DNA of 64,000 nucleotides, from NCBI GenBank assembly GCA_017538795.1, contig JAFYIE010000019.1, positions 1 through 64,000 on the forward strand. The letters run 5' to 3'. This stretch comes from Bacteroidales bacterium. GTDB taxonomy: Bacteria > Bacteroidota > Bacteroidia > Bacteroidales > F082. Position numbers and translations under genes: made by a program. Position 1 is the first letter of the stretch, and every line of letters begins with the position of its first letter. The notes below the pieces were generated by a model. It was not told the DNA's origin, did not search any database, and saw nothing but the letters and a program-made list of their open reading frames with translations. Shown here piece after piece: positions 19,701 to 27,706 of this stretch.

Positions 19701-21095
19701 GTCGACCAGGATGACAAGCAGAACAACGACTACAACATGGCATCTGCATCATCAGGTACATCTAAACCTTATGACCCGGATGGAGTATATGAGAAGATCG
19801 CTGACGGTACATGGGCACCTTATATGTTAACAAACATCAGAGGTAACTCAGGTACATACAACCCAGGTCCTGTTTACAACAGCAACGGTCGTCAGGATAC
19901 TATCTTCCAGAAGATGGGTTCAATCGATATCGTTCTTACAGCAGATAAGTCAAAATGGACACGTTGCCCAGTGTTTGAAATGTGCTTCGACGGAAATTTG
20001 TCGGAGAACAATGCAATACCATATGGTTTGCGTAGAGCTCCGTCAGTTGACAAGAACGGTAAACCATTATGTCATGAAGATGGTACACCATATACCTATG
20101 AAGAAGCTTATGCAACTGCTCCAGTTAACGATCCGGAAGCTCCTAACTACCTCAGATCATACAGTATGGGTTGGTTCCCAGGCTACGCTATCGACATTGA
20201 GTCAGGTGCTCGTTTGAACGTCTGCTTCGGTGAAGACTCATTCTATCCGGAACTTAACGGACGTGATATGATCTTGAACCCACCAGCGCTTAAAGAAGCA
20301 TCAGCATTGGGCGGCTCATTGTTAATCGACCCAGTCGTGTTCGATCAGGTTGACGGCACACCAATCTTCGGTGCAAAACACTATGTGTTCGTCTTCCCGA
20401 TGCACAATGGTAAACAGTTGACAACTCTTGATTACAAGACTCCGGCATATGACGGTGGTTTGAGCTTGTTCAAGACTTTGAGACATGCTGACTCAACAGG
20501 TAAGGAAGTGTTCAGAACAGCATTCTGGGGACAGCCTTCATGGGTTGGTATGCCAATGGCAATTGAAGGAAAAGAATGGTTGCCGGCAGGTAATCCTGTT
20601 AAGATCTCGGTGCGTATTGCAAAACCATACAAGAAAGGTTATGGTCCTGTTCCGCTCGAAGTTGAGACAGACGAATTGGTTGACTACGTGAACCATCAAG
20701 GTTTGTTGCCATACTATGAATTCTCGACAACTGGTTGCGAACCTACTTTGAAGGATAAGGATAAGGCAAGTGCAGATCATGATCTTATCCAGATCGTTCC
20801 AAACCCATACTATGCATACGCTAACTATGAGAGCAACGCTCTTGTACACAAAGTGAAGATCACCAACCTTCCAGACCAGTGCGTCGTTACTATCTACACT
20901 GTAAATGGTACAAAGGTGCGCCAGTTCAAGAAGGATTCTAACATCACTTCAATAGATTGGGATTTGACCAACCATGCCAACACGCCTATCGCGAGCGGTA
21001 TCTATCTCATCCATGTGAAAGATAATACTAACGGAGGTGAACATACGCTTAAGTTCTATTGCGCAATACGTCAGGTTGACTTAAATACATTCTAA
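16761..21095 (+). CDS. Giant exported protein with T9SS/FlgD-like C-terminal domain, unknown function
   Basis: The 1444-residue protein starts with a Sec signal (MKTIIRLLTVAFLIASVTEVRA). The middle is rich in Asp, Asn, Gly and aromatic residues and contains a calcium-loop-like DNDEDGNYDP near residue 197. The last 90 residues look like a type A sorting domain or FlgD-type Ig domain: VPNPYYAYANY, VKITNLPDQCVVTIYTVNGTKVRQF, IDWDLTNHANTPIASGIYLIHV. This predicts secretion by the T9SS to the cell surface or medium. I recognise no catalytic domain. It sits between a TonB receptor (23 nt upstream) and a PorV-family barrel (33 nt downstream) and shares their strong codon bias, so the three are probably one operon and one machine. 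Confidence 0.75.
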   Translation: MKTIIRLLTVAFLIASVTEVRAEKVQMNGPQSRNLKQTTAGCTPSSTFAWLNINNARVRVNAGGDMWWDLPGGSGAKYYIPANGSATSLYAGSLWIAGMDINNQLKCAAIRFRQVGNDFWTGPLTVDGTASIDAATCMEYDKMYNITRAEVDDFLTHCDERGYPAPGYEIPTNIMNWPAHGDDARGMSYYLAPFYDNDEDGNYDPTQGDYPYYDVKNELCHTQTPTMEEISGTTNLHGSILSDQVIKGDQTIWWVFNDKGNSHTETGGSAIGMEIRAQAFAFSTNNEINNMTFYSYEIINRSTYTLTNTYFSPWTDVDLGYAKDDYVGCDVSRGLGYGYNGANVDGSGQTEAYGANPPAVGVDFFQGPYMDPDGLDNPKYDSLGVQLCDESINGVNFGNGIPDDERFGMRRFVYHDNTQSSVNGDPDKAAEYYLLLRGIWKNGAKMQYGGTAVPGAAGVVGPACDFMFPYDSDPCNWGTGGLQPGGGFNLAGKYWSEETGNNGGPNPVNDRRFMQSAGPFTLEPGAVNYITFGVPWARATTGKAWASVELLRKVDDKCQSMFDRCFRVTDGPNAPDLTIRELDRKLIIYLSNTDASNNANDSYIELEPDIPETDTAGNPYDRYYRFEGYKVYQLVNNEVGADELEDNSKARLIFQCDVKNNIGRIINYISDDVLGEVPTLMVEGGDNGIKHSFVVTQDAFTKNNDPSLVNHHTYYFMAIAYAYNNYLEYDPKDAPDGQKLPYLAGRKNIKLYSAVPHKIVNGTIVNSEYGDNPVISRWTGNGNGGNQIEMVDEDIETLLRRPIASATNQFGDPDYPIIYHPTYKKGFGPVDIKIIDPLNVVATDYALWYHDFRQVEIEHVTGDVAVTGDKAKKNAFKWTLKDLNTGEEFESDTTTERFEESMFLDRGISVNIEQCWDLGPYNIGSQGNDNKAAYAVLSVNNGVLTSSVTYADSSNRWLSGIRDSDAVPSNALNWIRAGSYVDQDDKQNNDYNMASASSGTSKPYDPDGVYEKIADGTWAPYMLTNIRGNSGTYNPGPVYNSNGRQDTIFQKMGSIDIVLTADKSKWTRCPVFEMCFDGNLSENNAIPYGLRRAPSVDKNGKPLCHEDGTPYTYEEAYATAPVNDPEAPNYLRSYSMGWFPGYAIDIESGARLNVCFGEDSFYPELNGRDMILNPPALKEASALGGSLLIDPVVFDQVDGTPIFGAKHYVFVFPMHNGKQLTTLDYKTPAYDGGLSLFKTLRHADSTGKEVFRTAFWGQPSWVGMPMAIEGKEWLPAGNPVKISVRIAKPYKKGYGPVPLEVETDELVDYVNHQGLLPYYEFSTTGCEPTLKDKDKASADHDLIQIVPNPYYAYANYESNALVHKVKITNLPDQCVVTIYTVNGTKVRQFKKDSNITSIDWDLTNHANTPIASGIYLIHVKDNTNGGEHTLKFYCAIRQVDLNTF

Positions 21096-21128
21096 ATTAT
21101 TTTGCGAACAAATTAAAAGTACACGATC

Positions 21129-22193
21129 ATGAAAAAGTTATTTAAAACTATCGTAATAGCAAGCTTGACAATCATTATTGGATTTACGAGCACAGAATTA
21201 TTCGCAGGTAATAAGGATAGAGCTGGTCAAGCAGGTGCAAATGAGCTGTTGGTTAACCCATGGGCGGCATCATCAGGTTGGGGCAACGCCGGTATGGCAA
21301 GCATCAAAGGTGTTGACGCTATGTGGAGTAACGTGGCAGGTATCACATTCACAAATACTCTTGATATTAACTTCTCATACACCAACTGGCTCGCCGGTTC
21401 GGAAACAAGCGTGGTGGCATTCGGTTTGTTGACACGTCTTTCAGAATCAGTGGTCGCTGGTTTGTCGGTTATGTCAATGAGTTTCGGTGAAATTCAGAGA
21501 ACAGATACAGAACATCCGGACGGTGGTATTGGTACATACAAGCCAAGTTTGATGAACATCAACCTTGCTTTGGCAAAGTCGTTCTCAAACAGTATCCACG
21601 GTGGATTTGTTTTGAAGATCATTAGCGAGCAAATTGCTGATATGAAGGGAACAGGCGTTGCTTTGGACGCAGGTATCCAGTATGTCACAGGTATTACCGA
21701 TAACATCCACTTCGGTATTGCCTTGAAGAACATCGGACCTACCATGAAGTTCAACGGCGACGGTTTGGCATTCAAGGTGCTTATCGACGGAATGAGTTCA
21801 GACCTCACAGTGGTGCAGCGCGCCGATGAGTTTGAGCTTCCGACACAGTTGAACATTGCTGCGGCATACGATTTCAACTTCCAGCAGAGCAGCCGTTTGA
21901 CACTCGCTTTTAACTTCAATTCAAACGCTTTCTCAAAGGATCAGTACATCGGTGGTATTGAGGGTTCATACCGTGAAATCCTCATGCTTCGTGCCGGTTA
22001 CACCTACGAGGAGGGTGTCACAAAGAATATCGAAGACGATGAATGCACAAATGTCAACAAAGGTTTCTCATTTGGTGCTACAGTCCAAGCCCCTCTCAAC
22101 GACAAGGGTTTGAAGGTTTGTATCGATTATTCTTACCGTGATACAGCACACTGGAACGGTACACATTCAGTAGGAGCAAGAATTTTATTCTAA
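21129..22193 (+). CDS. PorV/PorQ-family outer membrane barrel
   Basis: The 354-residue protein has a Sec signal ending ELFAG and the family opening GQAGANELLVNPWAASSGWGNAG followed by GVDAMWSNVAGI and DINFSYTNWLAG. The rest alternates beta strands and ends in VGARILF, as outer membrane barrels do. PorV (LptO) is the T9SS shuttle that takes cargo from the SprA translocon to the attachment complex; PorQ and PorP relatives share the fold. Because it directly follows a gene for a protein with a T9SS-like C-terminus, it may be a dedicated partner of that protein rather than the general PorV. It is the third gene of the operon. Confidence 0.8.
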   Translation: MKKLFKTIVIASLTIIIGFTSTELFAGNKDRAGQAGANELLVNPWAASSGWGNAGMASIKGVDAMWSNVAGITFTNTLDINFSYTNWLAGSETSVVAFGLLTRLSESVVAGLSVMSMSFGEIQRTDTEHPDGGIGTYKPSLMNINLALAKSFSNSIHGGFVLKIISEQIADMKGTGVALDAGIQYVTGITDNIHFGIALKNIGPTMKFNGDGLAFKVLIDGMSSDLTVVQRADEFELPTQLNIAAAYDFNFQQSSRLTLAFNFNSNAFSKDQYIGGIEGSYREILMLRAGYTYEEGVTKNIEDDECTNVNKGFSFGATVQAPLNDKGLKVCIDYSYRDTAHWNGTHSVGARILF

Positions 22194-22201
22194 AAAAAAA
22201 C

Positions 22202-22230
22202 TTGTATCTGAAAAAAAAGTTGTATCTTTG
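22202..22230 (+). promoter_or_regulatory. Promoter TTG-N18-TATCTTTG upstream of greA
   Basis: TTG at 22202-22204 and TATCTTTG at 22223-22230 lie just after the stop codon of the PorV-like gene. The start site would fall near 22236, upstream of the hairpin at 22246-22282 and about 70 nt upstream of the greA ATG. Confidence 0.65.
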
Positions 22231-22245
22231 CATACAATTTTACGG

Positions 22246-22282
22246 AAAAAAGGGCCCTTATTTCGGTAAGGGTCTCTTTTTT
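22246..22282 (+). terminator. Terminator-like hairpin in the greA leader
   Basis: A-run plus GGGCCCTTA (22246-22260) pairs with TAAGGGTCTC plus T-run (22267-22282) around a 6-nt loop TTTCGG, giving about 15 base pairs with one bulge and one G-T pair. It has the shape of an intrinsic terminator but lies between the greA promoter and the greA start. It could end transcripts from the upstream surface operon, attenuate greA, or both. Confidence 0.75.
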
Positions 22283-22305
22283 ACGATTTAAAAAGTTATA
22301 AAATT

Positions 22306-22782
22306 ATGGCAGAAGTAGAATATTTTACACAAGCTGGACTACAGAAATTGAAGGACGAATTGGAGAATCTTTGTGTTAACGAGCGTCCTAAGATTGCGGC
22401 GGCAATAGCGGAGGCGCGCGACAAGGGTGACCTTTCGGAAAACGCTGAATACGATGCGGCAAAAGAGGCTCAGCAGCTTCTTGAGATGAAGATAGTGAAG
22501 CTTCAGCTTACCATCGCCAACGCGCGTATCATCGATGAGTCGAAGATGGATACATCAAAGGTTTTGATTCTCTCGACGGTGAAGATCAGAAACGTGAAGA
22601 CGAAACAGATGATGTCATACACAATCGTTCCTGAGAAGGAGGCGAATCTCAAGGCAGGCAAGATTTCCATCACCTCGCCGATAGCGAAGGGACTTCTTGG
22701 CAAATCTGTCGGTGAACAGGTAGAGATTCAGGTTCCGGCAGGCAAGCTTTTGTTTGAAATCGTTGAAATCACAAGAGAATAG
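22306..22782 (+). CDS. greA: Transcription elongation factor GreA
   Basis: GreA rescues backtracked RNA polymerase by stimulating cleavage of the transcript 3' end. The 158-residue protein has the N-terminal coiled coil (LQKLKDELENLCVNERPKIAAAIAEARDKGDLSENAEYDAAKE), whose tip DLSENAEYD holds the acidic residues that enter the secondary channel, and the FKBP-like C-terminal domain (SPIAKGLLGKSVGEQVEIQVPAGKL). It has its own promoter and a leader of about 70 nt with a terminator-like hairpin. The HIT protein gene follows after 2 nt. Confidence 0.96.
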   Translation: MAEVEYFTQAGLQKLKDELENLCVNERPKIAAAIAEARDKGDLSENAEYDAAKEAQQLLEMKIVKLQLTIANARIIDESKMDTSKVLILSTVKIRNVKTKQMMSYTIVPEKEANLKAGKISITSPIAKGLLGKSVGEQVEIQVPAGKLLFEIVEITRE

Positions 22783-22784
22783 TT

Positions 22785-23177
22785 ATGGCATCGATATTTT
22801 CAAGAATAGTGGCAGGTGAGATACCTTGCTATAAAATCGCTGAAAACGACAAATTCTTCGCTTTTTTCGACATCAGTCCGCTCGCTCCGGGTCACACCTT
22901 GGTGATTCCGAAGAAGGAGGAAGATTACATTTTCGACATCTCTGACGCTGATCTCGCCGAGATGATTGTCTTCGCAAAGAAGATTGCTGTAGCGATGAAG
23001 AAAGCCATCCCATGCAAGAAAGTCGGCGTGGCGGTGATAGGACTTGAGGTGCCACATGCACACATCCATCTCGTGCCGATGCAGAAAGAGGGCGACCTCG
23101 ACTTCAAGCGTGAGAAGATGCACCCGACGGAGGAGCAGTTTAAAGAGTGGCAGAAGAAAATCGTTGAGAATCTGTAA
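22785..23177 (+). CDS. HIT family nucleotide hydrolase
   Basis: The 130-residue cytoplasmic protein has the histidine triad HAHIHLVPM near residues 96-104 and the family opening MASIFSRIVAGEIPCYKIAENDKFFAFFDISPLAPGHTLVIPK. Members hydrolyse nucleoside phosphoramidates or dinucleoside polyphosphates. It lies 2 nt after greA and 2 nt before the methyltransferase, so the three form an operon. Confidence 0.93.
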   Translation: MASIFSRIVAGEIPCYKIAENDKFFAFFDISPLAPGHTLVIPKKEEDYIFDISDADLAEMIVFAKKIAVAMKKAIPCKKVGVAVIGLEVPHAHIHLVPMQKEGDLDFKREKMHPTEEQFKEWQKKIVENL

Positions 23178-23179
23178 AG

Positions 23180-24346
23180 ATGGAAAACACTTTTAAAATG
23201 GTTGCCAAGACTATGGCGGGGTTGGAAAACGTCCTCGCCGAGGAGTTGACAGCCATTGGTGCACAGAATGTTGAAGTGTTGTATCGCGCCGTGAGCTTTG
23301 AAGGAGACAAGGCGCTGATGTACAAGGCTAATTATTGTTGCCGCACGGCGTTGAGGATATTGAAGCCTATAACGAGTTTCGTAGCGCGTAACGAGTTGGC
23401 GTTGTACAACAACATCTTCAAGATTCAGTGGCATGAGATTTTCAACATCAACGAGACGTTCGCCATCGATGCAGTGACGAGTGGTAACTATTTCACCCAT
23501 TCGCAATATGCGGCGTTGAAGGTGAAAGACGCCATCGCCGATGAGTTTCGTCAGCATTTCGGGGCACGCCCTTCGGTGGATGTGGAGAATCCTGACTTGA
23601 GAATCAACGTGCACATTGAGAATGAGAAGGTTACGGTATCGTTCGACAGCTCTGGCGAGTCATTACACAAACGCGGATACAGGAAGTCGGTCGACAAGGC
23701 ACCAATGAACGAGGTGTTGGCGGCAGGATTGATAAAGCTCACAGGCTGGAAATGCGACTGTAACTTTGTTGACTGCATGTGCGGTTCGGGCACCATCCCG
23801 ATTGAGGCGGCGATGCAGGCGATGGGTATCCCGGCAGGATTTTTCAGAAAGAAATGGGGCTTCATGACATGGCACGACTTCGACAAGGATTTGTGGCAGA
23901 ATGTGTTGCTGGACGCAGGTGCCGAGATGGAAGAGTTTGACTATGAAATACTTGCATCAGACCGTTCGGCGAAAGCTGTGGAGATAGCCAAGGCAAATAT
24001 TGAGAACGCGCATCTCAATCACGACATAAAACTTAGCAAACAAGATATGTTTGAGATGGTACCACCGGAAGGCGGTGGTATCATGATTATCAACCCACCA
24101 TATGGCGAGCGTTTGGAAGAGAGAGACATTGTGAACCTTTACAAAGGCATTGGCGATGCTTTGAAGAAGAATTTCAAGGGTTTTCAGGCGTGGATTATCA
24201 GTTCGAACAAAGACGCGTTGAAGCTCGTTGGGTTGAAGCCTTCGAAGAAAATTGATGTTTATAACGGACCGCTCGAATGTAAGTTTGAGAAGTTTGAGAT
24301 ATTTGAGGGAAGTTATAAGGAGAAAAAAATCAGAGAAAACCAATAA
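23180..24346 (+). CDS. THUMP-domain RNA methyltransferase, RlmL/TrmN-like
   Basis: The 388-residue protein has a ferredoxin-like and THUMP region (about residues 1-155) followed by a Rossmann methyltransferase domain with FVDCMCGSGTIPIEAAM (SAM-binding motif I, near 195-210) and the catalytic NPPYGERL (near 308), typical of N2-guanine RNA methyltransferases. It corresponds to the N-terminal half of E. coli RlmL, which methylates G2445 of 23S rRNA; a tRNA substrate is also possible. The gene ends in a CTAA-rich repeat tract. Confidence 0.9.
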   Translation: MENTFKMVAKTMAGLENVLAEELTAIGAQNVEVLYRAVSFEGDKALMYKANYCCRTALRILKPITSFVARNELALYNNIFKIQWHEIFNINETFAIDAVTSGNYFTHSQYAALKVKDAIADEFRQHFGARPSVDVENPDLRINVHIENEKVTVSFDSSGESLHKRGYRKSVDKAPMNEVLAAGLIKLTGWKCDCNFVDCMCGSGTIPIEAAMQAMGIPAGFFRKKWGFMTWHDFDKDLWQNVLLDAGAEMEEFDYEILASDRSAKAVEIAKANIENAHLNHDIKLSKQDMFEMVPPEGGGIMIINPPYGERLEERDIVNLYKGIGDALKKNFKGFQAWIISSNKDALKLVGLKPSKKIDVYNGPLECKFEKFEIFEGSYKEKKIRENQ

Positions 24347-24386
24347 ATAATAGCTAGTGGCTAATACCTAATAGCTAGTGGCTAAA
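24344..24386. repeat. Repeat tract at the 3' end of the methyltransferase gene
   Basis: TAATAGCTAGTGGCTAA occurs twice, separated by TACC, starting just after the stop codon. It belongs to the same TTAG/CTAA low-complexity class as the other 3'-end arrays of the window. Confidence 0.65.
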
Positions 24387-24402
24387 AAAAATAAAAAATT
24401 TC

Positions 24403-24433
24403 TTGTTTTTGTAAAAACACCTTTTTAATTTTG
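24403..24433 (+). promoter_or_regulatory. Promoter TTG-N20-TAATTTTG
   Basis: TTG at 24403-24405 and TAATTTTG at 24426-24433 are separated by exactly 20 nt. The predicted start site leaves a leader of about 35 nt before the oxidoreductase gene. Confidence 0.72.
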
Positions 24434-24475
24434 CAATTCATTTAAGGACTTGATTATATTGTAAAATTGAAAAGC

Positions 24476-27400
24476 ATGTATAAAATAACCAAACATCCTA
24501 TTCTTGACATCGCCGAGGGCGAAAAGGTAGAATTTATTTATGATGGTAAAAAAGTGGTGGGTCAGAAAGGCTACACCATTGCAGCCGCCTTGCATCAGGC
24601 TGGTTTTCCGGTTCACAGCCACAGTTTAGATGGACGTAATCGAAGCTTGAACTGCGGCATCGGAAAGTGCGGTGCCTGTGAGATGCTTGTTGATGGCAAG
24701 ATCCGTCGTATCTGCATCACTTTGGTTGACGGAGTGAAGGAGGTGAAGCCAATCAACAACGAAGCCAACGTGCTTCCGGAGGCTAAAGAGCTGCAAGCAC
24801 GCGAGGTGAAGGTTTACAAGACGCAAGTAGCTATTATCGGCGCTGGTCCTGCTGGATTGGCATGCCGCGAGCAGTTGAACAAACTCGGCATCAGCAATGT
24901 GGTCGTTGATAACAACGCTAAGATTGGCGGACAGTTTAACATGCAGACGCACCAGTTCTTCTTCTTCGAGAAAGAGCAGAAATTCGGTGGAATGCGTGGT
25001 TTTGACATCGCAAAGACATTGGCTGGCGACAACCATGAAGGCATTCTTTTGAATTATGTCGTTTGGGATTTGCTTGAAGGTAAACGCATCGCTATCAAGA
25101 ACATAGTGACTGGAGAGGTGGCGTATATCGACGCCGAGCATCTTGTCGTTGCAACAGGCGCTGTTCCGTTCATGCCTACATTTGAAAACGACGACCTTCC
25201 GGGCGTGTATACCGCTGCTGTGTTCCAGAAGATGATGAATCAGGAGCACACACTCCTTGGTAAGAAAGTTTTGACCGTTGGTGCAGGAAATATTGGTTAT
25301 TTGACATCATATCAGGGAATGCAGGCTGGTGCTACCATCAAGGCCATTATCGAAGGTATGGATCATGAGGGAGGCTTTCCGGTGCAGGCAAACCGTGTGC
25401 GCAGACTCGGCATTCCGATCATGACGTCGCATATTCTGTTGAAAGCTATCCCGAACAAAGACCATACAGGAATCGTGGGCGCTGTCATCGCGAAATGCGA
25501 AAACTTCAAGCCGATTCCGGGAACAGAACAAGTTATTGACGACATCGATATCATCAACATCTGCACAGGCTTGATTCCTGACAGCCAGTTATTGGTGAAA
25601 GGCCGCGAGGTGTTTGGTTTGAACACATACGGCGCAGGCGACGCAATCCGTATCGGCGAAGGCACAAGCGCTGTTTTGAGAGGCAAGCAAGTCGCTTTCG
25701 AGGTGGCACAGAACATGGCGATGCGCTTCAATTATGACGAATATCTTGAGGTTTCGAAGCAATATATCGAGTCGCAGCAGCACCCGATCAGAGTGTTGCA
25801 GGAGCCAAACAAGCCGACGGCAGAGAGAATGGTGGCCAAGCCGTTCGTCATCGCCGACTGTGTTTACGGATTCGCTTGCAATCCTTGTTCGTTTAGCTGT
25901 CCGCAAGGCGCTATAACCAAGTCGAGCACAAACACGGTGCCGGTTATCGATTACGACAAGTGCATCGGCTGTATGAATTGCGTGAACCACTGCCCAGGCT
26001 TGGCAATCTTCGGCTACGACATGAAGAAGAACACGCTGTTCTTGCCTGTTGAATACGAGGTAAACGAAGGCGTAGAGGTGTTCCTGGTTGACGATAACGG
26101 CAAGAAAGTGGGCGAGGGCGTTGTTGAGAAGGTGATGAAGAAGAACAACAAGACCAATGTGGCACGTGTAATTGCAAAGAATGTGGAAGGCGAGAAACTG
26201 GTCGAGGCTCGCGGCTTCATTGTAAAAGAAAACTATCCGAAACCGATAGAGTTCAAGCCATTGAAGGAAGTGGAGTCGGAGACATACGTCTGCCACTGCG
26301 AAGATATCAAATTAGATAAAGTATTGAGCGTTATCGGTGACCGCAAGACCATCTCGGTTGACGAGTTGAAGCATATCACCCGTATGGGTATGGGACCATG
26401 CCGTGGTAAGAGATGTATCCCACGCGCACGTCAGATTTTGCGCACTTACGGCATTGAGTTGGTTGGCGACGCTACACCGCGTGCTCCTCTGTCAAATCAG
26501 GTCAGCTTGGATGACTTGTACAATCCGAAGACCAAGGAAACATTCGTGTTCCCGAAGATGAACGACGTAAAGAAGGAGAAGGTTGAGGTGTTTATTGCTG
26601 GTGGCGGTATCGCAGGTAGTGCTTTGTTCCGTTATTTCTCTGAAGCCGGCAAGAAACCTGTGATGATTAACTACAGCCGTGGTGCTTCGTGGCGTTGCAT
26701 CGGCGGTGGTCGTCCAGCATTCTCGAATCCGGATATCGCTGATATCGCTGTGCACAACCACGAGATCTTCAAGAACATGCAGAAGGTGCACAACATCAAC
26801 TACCACCTGACACATTACGTCAACTTGGTGCACGATGAGGCAACCTACAAGTCACTCGACGCATCACGCGCATGGAGCGATGCATATATGATCGACCGCA
26901 AGGACTTCAAGAAAGAGATTTCACCATTGTGGGACGATAAAAAAGACACTTACAGCCATGCTTTGATTACCCGTGACTGCTGGCAGGCCACACCTGGTAG
27001 GGTTATCGACTACATCCGTGGAATAGGCGTGCAGAATGGCGGTCGTTACTTTGAAGATTGCGAGTTGTTGCACGTACAGAAAGTCGGTGGACATTACGTC
27101 ACTTTGGTACGCACACACGAAGGCGCTTATGTTGAATACACCTGCGATCACTTCGTCAACGCGATGGGATGGGGCGCTGAGAAGTTCAACGACATGCTCG
27201 GATTAGACACAGGCTTGTATCCTGTCAAGCACCAGGCATTTATCACACGTCGTCTGCCGATGATGGGACCAAACGGAGGTCCGTTGGATATGATCATCGA
27301 CCGTCGTCACTACAAAGGCTTCAGCGCTGTTTACGGACAGCAGTGGGCACACACAGGTCAGATTATCGGCTGCGCCAGCCCTGACACCGACGCTTATGAG

Positions 27401-27706
27401 GCTCGTCAGAACATCAAGTACAACAGCAAGGAGTTCTTGGAGATCGTCTCTGAAGTCTTTGCTGAGTGGATTCCTAACCTTGGTGAAGTCAGCTTCTTGG
27501 CATGCTGGGCTGGACGTTACACCGAGCCGCGTTACATTGTTGACCCTGAGGTCGGTCTGTTGACAGGTCTGCGTGGTCACGGCTTCATGCTCGGTCAGTA
27601 TCTGGCGAAGATTTACGTCGACAAATATCTCGGCAAGCCGGTTCCAGGTTACATGGAAGACCTTAAGATTACAGGTAAAGGCTTGAGCGAGAATGCGTTT
27701 AAATAA
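24476..27706 (+). CDS. Five-module iron-sulfur/FAD oxidoreductase (amine or imino acid dehydrogenase type, alpha-beta fusion)
   Basis: About 1076 residues hold five modules in order. First a plant-type [2Fe-2S] domain with Cys60, Cys65, Cys68 and Cys80. Second an NAD(P)H-type FAD domain starting VAIIGAGPAGLA near 118. Third a two-cluster ferredoxin segment with CNPCSFSCP and CIGCMNCVNHCP near 460-510. Fourth a BFD-type [2Fe-2S] domain with VCHCEDI and GPCRGKRC near 605-650. Fifth a DAO-type FAD domain starting VEVFIAGGGIAGSA near 700. Modules one, two and four recall the alpha subunits of sarcosine oxidase, hydrogen cyanide synthase and dye-linked proline or hydroxyproline dehydrogenases, and the last recalls their beta subunits. 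The substrate is not evident. A TTG at 24467 is an alternative start, but the ATG at 24476 is preferred. Confidence 0.82.
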   Translation: MYKITKHPILDIAEGEKVEFIYDGKKVVGQKGYTIAAALHQAGFPVHSHSLDGRNRSLNCGIGKCGACEMLVDGKIRRICITLVDGVKEVKPINNEANVLPEAKELQAREVKVYKTQVAIIGAGPAGLACREQLNKLGISNVVVDNNAKIGGQFNMQTHQFFFFEKEQKFGGMRGFDIAKTLAGDNHEGILLNYVVWDLLEGKRIAIKNIVTGEVAYIDAEHLVVATGAVPFMPTFENDDLPGVYTAAVFQKMMNQEHTLLGKKVLTVGAGNIGYLTSYQGMQAGATIKAIIEGMDHEGGFPVQANRVRRLGIPIMTSHILLKAIPNKDHTGIVGAVIAKCENFKPIPGTEQVIDDIDIINICTGLIPDSQLLVKGREVFGLNTYGAGDAIRIGEGTSAVLRGKQVAFEVAQNMAMRFNYDEYLEVSKQYIESQQHPIRVLQEPNKPTAERMVAKPFVIADCVYGFACNPCSFSCPQGAITKSSTNTVPVIDYDKCIGCMNCVNHCPGLAIFGYDMKKNTLFLPVEYEVNEGVEVFLVDDNGKKVGEGVVEKVMKKNNKTNVARVIAKNVEGEKLVEARGFIVKENYPKPIEFKPLKEVESETYVCHCEDIKLDKVLSVIGDRKTISVDELKHITRMGMGPCRGKRCIPRARQILRTYGIELVGDATPRAPLSNQVSLDDLYNPKTKETFVFPKMNDVKKEKVEVFIAGGGIAGSALFRYFSEAGKKPVMINYSRGASWRCIGGGRPAFSNPDIADIAVHNHEIFKNMQKVHNINYHLTHYVNLVHDEATYKSLDASRAWSDAYMIDRKDFKKEISPLWDDKKDTYSHALITRDCWQATPGRVIDYIRGIGVQNGGRYFEDCELLHVQKVGGHYVTLVRTHEGAYVEYTCDHFVNAMGWGAEKFNDMLGLDTGLYPVKHQAFITRRLPMMGPNGGPLDMIIDRRHYKGFSAVYGQQWAHTGQIIGCASPDTDAYEARQNIKYNSKEFLEIVSEVFAEWIPNLGEVSFLACWAGRYTEPRYIVDPEVGLLTGLRGHGFMLGQYLAKIYVDKYLGKPVPGYMEDLKITGKGLSENAFK

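Noticed and set aside
13018..22193. SusC/SusD-type polysaccharide utilisation locus
   Set aside because: No SusD-like lipoprotein is present, the receptor is followed by a T9SS-type protein and a PorV-like barrel, and the only glycosidase nearby (GH29) lies on another transcript.
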